64,000 bases of DNA from Excoecaria cochinchinensis (Eukaryota > Streptophyta > Magnoliopsida > Malpighiales > Euphorbiaceae). How positions within the stretch are numbered: the stretch's first letter is position 1; the number at the start of each line of letters is the position of its first letter. The notes below the pieces were generated by a model. The model was given only the letters and a program-made list of their open reading frames with translations, did no database searches and was not told the origin of the DNA. The stretch covers positions 15,078,501 through 15,142,500 of the forward strand of contig CANTUQ010000073.1 in the NCBI GenBank assembly GCA_947683425.1. The letters are read 5' to 3'. Below, piece after piece: positions 59,236 through 64,000 of the stretch. A program made the position numbers and the translations under genes.

Positions 59236-59821
59236 CATCCTTTTACATTTTCCATTAGTTTTAAAGAGCTTTTTTAGAGAGAGACTAGAGAGAGAGAGTG
59301 AGGAAACTCATCTTGTTTTCAGAATTTATTCGTGAAATTTGAAGGAGGACACTAAGTGTCTTCTTATTCTTTAGAGATCAAAACACTTAAGGTAATATTC
59401 TGGGCCCAAAGTATATCATTTATGCTTTAAATTCAAATACATCGTTACAAGAAAAATGGCCTTTAACAAAGGGAAATCCGGTTGTTAAAAGTCGAAATTC
59501 GGTCGTTAAAGACCAATAACGACCGGAAAATCCGGTCGGTAAAAGCCCCTTCGTTAAAGGTATAGACGACAAGATTTTGAATCCGGTCGTTAATGCCTTT
59601 AACGACCGAAAATGTTTCGGTCGTTAAATACTGATTTTTAACGATCGGATTTTCCCTTCGCTGATTGTGTTCACTTGTAACGAAGGGAATTCCGGTCGTT
59701 GAAGATACCTTTTAACGACCGAATTTTTCCTTCGCTAATTGTATTCACTTTTAACGAACGGAAATCCGATCGTTAAAAACTCATTTTAGTGACCATATTT
59801 TTTTCGTTAAAAGAAAATTTA

Positions 59822-62690
59822 ATCAATAATAAATTTTCAAAATAAATAAAAAATTTTATTTGAATATTAACTGTACACATCATTCACACACACATATATA
59901 TTCAAAATTATAATGAATAGTATGTTTATATATTGCAAAATACCAATTACAAAATATATCAATATTTCGGAATTATTTGACATTCTATTTGTCATATACA
60001 AGTTTGTTTAGAAAAATAAAACCTCTATATATACACTTTTTTATTCACCTAAAGTCTTCATAAGAATGTATAATCAATGTCATGGCTGGCCCTATTGCTA
60101 TTCCCATTGCTGAGGCTGTTGCCAGCATTGATGCCACCATGCTGCTCTTCTTCTTTTCTCTTTTTGCTTCTGCCTTCTTCTCCATACTGCACGTCACCCT
60201 ACTGCTCCCTCTTCTTCCTATCACTGCCAACCCCATCTACCAATACTTACATCATTGGTAACAAAGAGATTAATAGTTTTGCTCAAACTGAAATGATAAT
60301 GATAATTATCTTGGATTTTACATATCATGATTTTATTTAGATGCAACGAACTTAGAAATCACGAAAACAAGAAAATCAATTTTCAAACTATAAGAATAAT
60401 ATAAAATATAACAAGGTGATAATTTGATAGCACTGGCTTGAGTTACAATTCTTGAGGAGAGTGAAAAACTTGCAGAGAAAATGCAATTCTCAATTGCAGG
60501 AAAACCATAAAAGGTGAAATTAGTAAACACACCCAAGGCAATGCATGTTGCAGTCACATTCACGTAGATACTATGCATAAATCAACTTCTTCCGCATGAA
60601 GGTGGTTTCTTAGTACCATATACATGTGCTTTGTGTTTGTTTTGTCACTCTTCCAGTTAAACAAAAGTTACTCCAAAATCTATCTATTTATTCATCTGAT
60701 GTCTTTAATATTGAAGCTGTAATTTTGCATGTGCCAAAGTAAAGAATCAATAATAGAAATTGCTGGTCATCCACTCCTGTTCAAACATACCGGGTTTTAG
60801 CTTTTCATTAGTCATCATATGGATGTGAGGTTCAAATCCCAGTTGGAGTTTCTATCTAAAAAAATTGTTTAGCTTTTTATGACAATGAGCTTTAGCGGTG
60901 TTGCAGAAATAAGTACACTTAGGTCTAAGTTAATTGGTAGTTATTAACCTGGATCATGATTTCAGTAGGAAGAATATTCTATATGTATATAAAGGGAAAA
61001 TAGAGAATAGTAAGTAAAAAAAATAAATGAATACCATCTAGTTTATGAAGAGCCTTCTTTATTTTGGTCTTACAGCCAGCACAATCCATATGCACTCTAA
61101 TTTATGTGACCTGAGAAACAAAACAAGAAATTCAGATAATAGTTTTATTTTGGGAATATAATTTGTTTTTGTAAAATAGGTACATTTTGCAAACCGTTGA
61201 ACAATAAAAGTCTTAATGCTCAGTGCTTAGTCTGTCCCCATTTTCATATCTGTAATAAGAAACCACACAAGGATAAGATGATAAAACAGCACGAAACTAC
61301 TTTCAAAAGGAACAACACTTAGCTATTCCACAAAGGGAATGAGCCCATATACTTGTACACAGACAGTAAAACTAAAACCTATCACTGACTAATTTCTTCA
61401 CAAATCATAGCTAGTGTGATGTACTGGTTGCTGGTGTCGTGGTAGCTGCCATTGAGGGGATTGGTATGCTTGTATACAGAAAGCCTACTTTTTTATCTAC
61501 TGGGAGGTTGCAGTCATTTGTGGTAATGATGAACTATTGGAAAGCAGGTGTGTGCCTAGGTCTATTTGTGGATGCTTTTAAATTAGGTAGTTGAACTCTT
61601 TCTAGTCCTCTCCAGCTCTCAGATCATTCATTGTTGTAGCTAGGATCCTTTTCCTTCAAATATAATTATCTGATGTCGTCTTCTCATTTGAACAAGGAGG
61701 ATATCACTTTATTCTTCATCCTACAAATGCAATTGAGAAATGCCACTGGATTTGTAGGTTGGACTTAACTAATTCCAATGTATTATATTAGATGATTGAT
61801 CATCTTATATCAGTTTATATATTAGTGTAGATATTGCATTTCGTTTATATATTAGTTTTAGTACAGTCTGTGGAAGAACTTCAAAAGACTGAATTTGAAT
61901 ATTCTTTTGATTTGGAACTAATTGATATATCCTGTGACCTATGAGAAAGTTTTAAAACATCATCATCTTCAGTAAGAAACTTAAAAAATATATTAATTTT
62001 CCCTTTTGTCAATTGAGGTTGTAGGAAGTAAAATGTTGCAAGATTCTTTATTGATATGCTTCTAATAATAAATATTTTCTAGTTTATGAATACCATCTAG
62101 TTTATGAATTCTTTATTGAGCATAAAAAGCTTCAAGATCCAGCTAATATTCTCTCCTCACATTTTAGCAAGACGAAACAGATTATAATGACGCAAGAACA
62201 GCAAAGCCAAAGATTAAAACTTGATAAGGAAAGTGCAAAACGATGAACATAAGAATTCATAAAAAGCAGATTCTGTTTCGTGTCAATCTCTTCATTTTTA
62301 TAAAACATAACCATCAAATCCCAAGAATGACGAGCAACGAATTATACAAAAAGCCAATAAAAAGTTTGCAATAACGAGTAAATGTTCAATCCCATCAATC
62401 GCAGCACAAAATGAAAAACCATGTCAATTTCTACTACTAGTTGGGAATGAGATCCTGTAAAAAAATGCCATCTTTATTGTCACTAATTTTACGCCATAGC
62501 ACAAATGAATGCAATTTGTGAGCATGCTACTAAGATCGCTATAAATAAAGAGGACCGGAGCAACATAGCACAAGCGTTCCATCTAATTCCGTTTTGAGAA
62601 TTCCAAATTAAAGACAAAAGCATAAGGCTAAAACAGCTGATTAGCTTCACAACTGAGTACAATTCAAAATGAAAACCCAAAACAAAATTC
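59822..62690. other. CACTA interior outside the fragments
   Basis: Mostly AT-rich non-coding sequence, probably captured introns and flanks. A short plus-strand frame at 61415-61594 contains GVVVAAIEGIGML and could be a third captured piece (weak). GGTTCAAATCCC at about 60829-60840 resembles an RNA polymerase III B box, but no matching A box or tRNA fold is seen. Confidence 0.35.
60045..60236 (-). pseudogene. PsbW-like fragment in CACTA element
   Basis: A 63-residue reading frame whose GRRGSSRVTCSMEKK and SSMVASMLATASAMGIAIGP resemble the second half of the transit peptide of PsbW, the small nuclear-encoded photosystem II subunit: VRCSME-type stromal cleavage context followed by an Ala/Met-rich thylakoid signal ending near PAMA. 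After GPAMT the sequence departs from PsbW; the mature membrane protein is absent. A TAG acceptor-like end just before the ATG suggests that one exon was captured. The match is from memory of the family, without an alignment. It cannot encode a working PsbW. Confidence 0.5.
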
Positions 62691-62696
62691 ACATAC

Positions 62697-63206
62697 TTAC
62701 TTGCCAGAGTGAAGAATCATTCTAACAAAGCCAACAAGAGGAACAGTGTCCTCCAAAATCTGGTCCTCCCAATTAACCCAATCCTCATCTTCCTTATCCC
62801 TGTAATTTCCCTTCCCATTGGTATCCTCCTCATCTTCAGAAATTCCACCCAACTCCTTCCCTGTAAAGACAACCGGTTTCCTAAGCAAGTCCGACCCGTC
62901 CGATCCAGTCTTCAGAGCATACACACGCGAAGTAAACGACGTCGTTAGATGAACTGGGAACGATAAGATCACAGAAGAGCAATAAACAGAGCTGGGGTTG
63001 GAGTGGGCGTACAAGAATTTCTTAATAAAGAGATATTCAACTGGTAACAAAAGAGAAAGAAGGGTTTTTTCAATTTCACACCTGTAATCACCAATTGCAC
63101 AATGCCCTAAACTGATTGAACCAGCAAAAATTAAATCTGGAACTTGCAAAACCAAGAAAATTGAATCAGCTATGACATAAATCAAGCGAGGTTGAGGGCA
63201 ATCCAT
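62697..63206 (-). pseudogene. DCL/DUF3223-like first exon in CACTA element
   Basis: A 169-residue ORF on the minus strand. The C-terminal half (ALKTGSDGSDLLRKPVV, then an acidic stretch, then DWVNWEDQILEDTVPLVGF and RMILHSGK) resembles the start of the DUF3223 domain of plant DCL (DEFECTIVE CHLOROPLASTS AND LEAVES) proteins, which act in plastid development and plastid rRNA maturation. The frame ends at a good splice donor (GGCAA followed by GTAAGT, 62702-62697), so it looks like a captured exon plus part of its intron; the rest of the domain is not seen downstream. The N-terminal half does not look like a transit peptide and may be an untranslated or intron region that happens to be open. 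Family call from memory; moderate. Confidence 0.5.
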
Positions 63207-64000
63207 GCTTCTGCTACAGCCATTTCTATAAGGTTTAGATTAGTTTAGTTTTAGAAGATAGAAAAGGGTTTGCGTCTTTTGCAACTAGAAAAGGGTTTTC
63301 GTGTTTTTGCTATTTCTCCCTCATTTGGGTTTGCCATTTTTTGGGTAGGCATCACAATTCTGCATTTTATTTTTATCAAATAATGGAGCATTATTTTGGA
63401 GGTAAACCATCAACAAGTCCCGCCAATGTTTTTCAGAGCAATAACGACCGGAATATTAGTGTTTCAACGACCGAATTTAAACCCCTCGTTATATAACAAT
63501 AAAATTTAAGAACTAACGACCGGATTAATTTCCCTTTGCTACTTGTATATTTTAACGACCGGATTTTCATCCCTTCGCTAAATTTTGGTCGTTAAAAATC
63601 AATTTTCTTGTAGTGCATGGCATGAAATATATCCTTTGGTTCAAAATGAGAATTAATTATTTTGCCTTGGTTTTTATTGTTTTTCATGCTAGACCTCCTC
63701 TATAGGTTGTTATTGGCATGATTGTGTAAAAAATGGGCTAAAAATATGTAAAGAAGTGCAAGGACAAGTTTAGTTTGGTTAAAAATGCTGGAAATTCGGG
63801 TTTTTGCTCTCTGGACTTGACGGACGGGAAGAAGACCCGACCGACAACCGTCCCTCAAGCAAGGTACGGGACGTGGTAGAGTCTCTTCTTCCCGCCCGCC
63901 ACTCCTTCCTTACCCCGTCCCTCACCTTATTTAGGCCGTCCCTCACCTCTGCTGGCCCCTTTTTGTTCATTTTATGCTCCTTTTTGTTTTATTTTAATGC

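Larger units (their letters stand above)
59443..63615. mobile_element. CACTA transposon carrying gene fragments (Pack-CACTA)
   Basis: The right end, read inward, is CACTACAAGAAAA; the left end is CGTTACAAGAAAA (two changes). A 3-bp CAT target duplication flanks it (59440-59442, 63616-63618), and the empty site is seen at about 47070-47090. Subterminal regions (59455-59810 and 63441-63600) are packed with AACGACCGGA/TCCGGTCGTT motifs in both orientations, as in other CACTA elements. No transposase is recognisable in its 4.2 kb. It contains at least two fragments resembling nuclear genes, both on the minus strand. Confidence 0.93.
56253..64000 (+). repeat. Tat-type element 3' LTR, split twice, runs off window
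   Basis: Starts TGTAGACACCAAG. Pieces: 56253-57016, 59241-59442 and 63619-64000; joined, they follow the 5' LTR (46074-48471) in order. Dyads of the GGACGCCCGTCC type lie at 56455-56680 and 63812-63900. The TATA box is at 56832-56839. Confidence 0.85.

Noticed and set aside
60829..60840. GGTTCAAATCCC as a tRNA or SINE B box
   Set aside because: No A box at the right distance upstream, no cloverleaf and no clear SINE tail; may be chance.

Overview
This window is intergenic nuclear DNA from a plant, most likely a eudicot. It is AT-rich and almost wholly transposable elements, mostly LTR retrotransposons nested inside one another. The evidence is chromodomain-bearing Ty3/gypsy (Tekay/Del-type) pol, Athila-type and Tat/Ogre-type Ty3/gypsy elements, Ty1/copia pieces, a CACTA DNA transposon and a Mutator-like MITE. 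I cannot name the species. I see no intact host gene; the only host-like coding sequences are fragments carried inside the CACTA element.

Layout. (1) 1-2270: the 3' part of a Tekay-like LTR. (2) About 2900-13450: an old Athila-type element, with a younger non-autonomous Athila element (3545-11772; two LTRs, tRNA-Asp-type primer site, intact gag, broken Athila ORF1, no pol) inserted in it. (3) 13455-38666: a decayed copia element whose 3' LTR holds a nest: a minus-strand LTR (15562-35846), containing a plus-strand solo LTR (17952-35152), containing a full-length minus-strand Tekay chromovirus (20334-33857), whose gag is split by a minus-strand solo LTR (26554-30213). Four of these insertions have recognisable 5-bp target duplications. 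(4) 38667-40045: a copia-like LTR on the minus strand. (5) 40046-46073: the end of one Tat-type element, split by a 5.0-kb Tekay-like solo LTR (40640-45669). (6) 46074-64000: a gag-only Tat-type element with its 5' LTR at 46074-48471, gag split by a related solo LTR (48814-52053, itself carrying a MITE), a long tandem-repeat 3' region (54960-56103), and a 3' LTR from 56253 broken by a minus-strand solo LTR (57017-59235) and the CACTA element (59443-63615).

Most unusual signals. The Tekay-like LTRs each carry, about 1.4-1.9 kb downstream of the TATA box where one can be seen, a row of short stem-loops. The architecture is conserved but the stems differ between families, and several loops on the element's sense strand are UNCG tetraloops (cUUCGg, cUCCGg, cUACGg). 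A further hairpin with compensating stem changes lies nearer the LTR 3' end, and a splice-donor-like GTAAGT or GTATGT sits about 200-245 bp after the TATA box. Separately, nearly every LTR family here carries its own GC-rich, dyad-symmetric cassette repeats, different in sequence but alike in form. Finally, the CACTA element looks like a Pack-type transposon carrying fragments resembling two nuclear genes for chloroplast proteins (a DCL/DUF3223 protein and photosystem II PsbW).

All boundaries were read by eye from terminal motifs, target duplications and comparison between copies inside the window; no alignment or database search was run.
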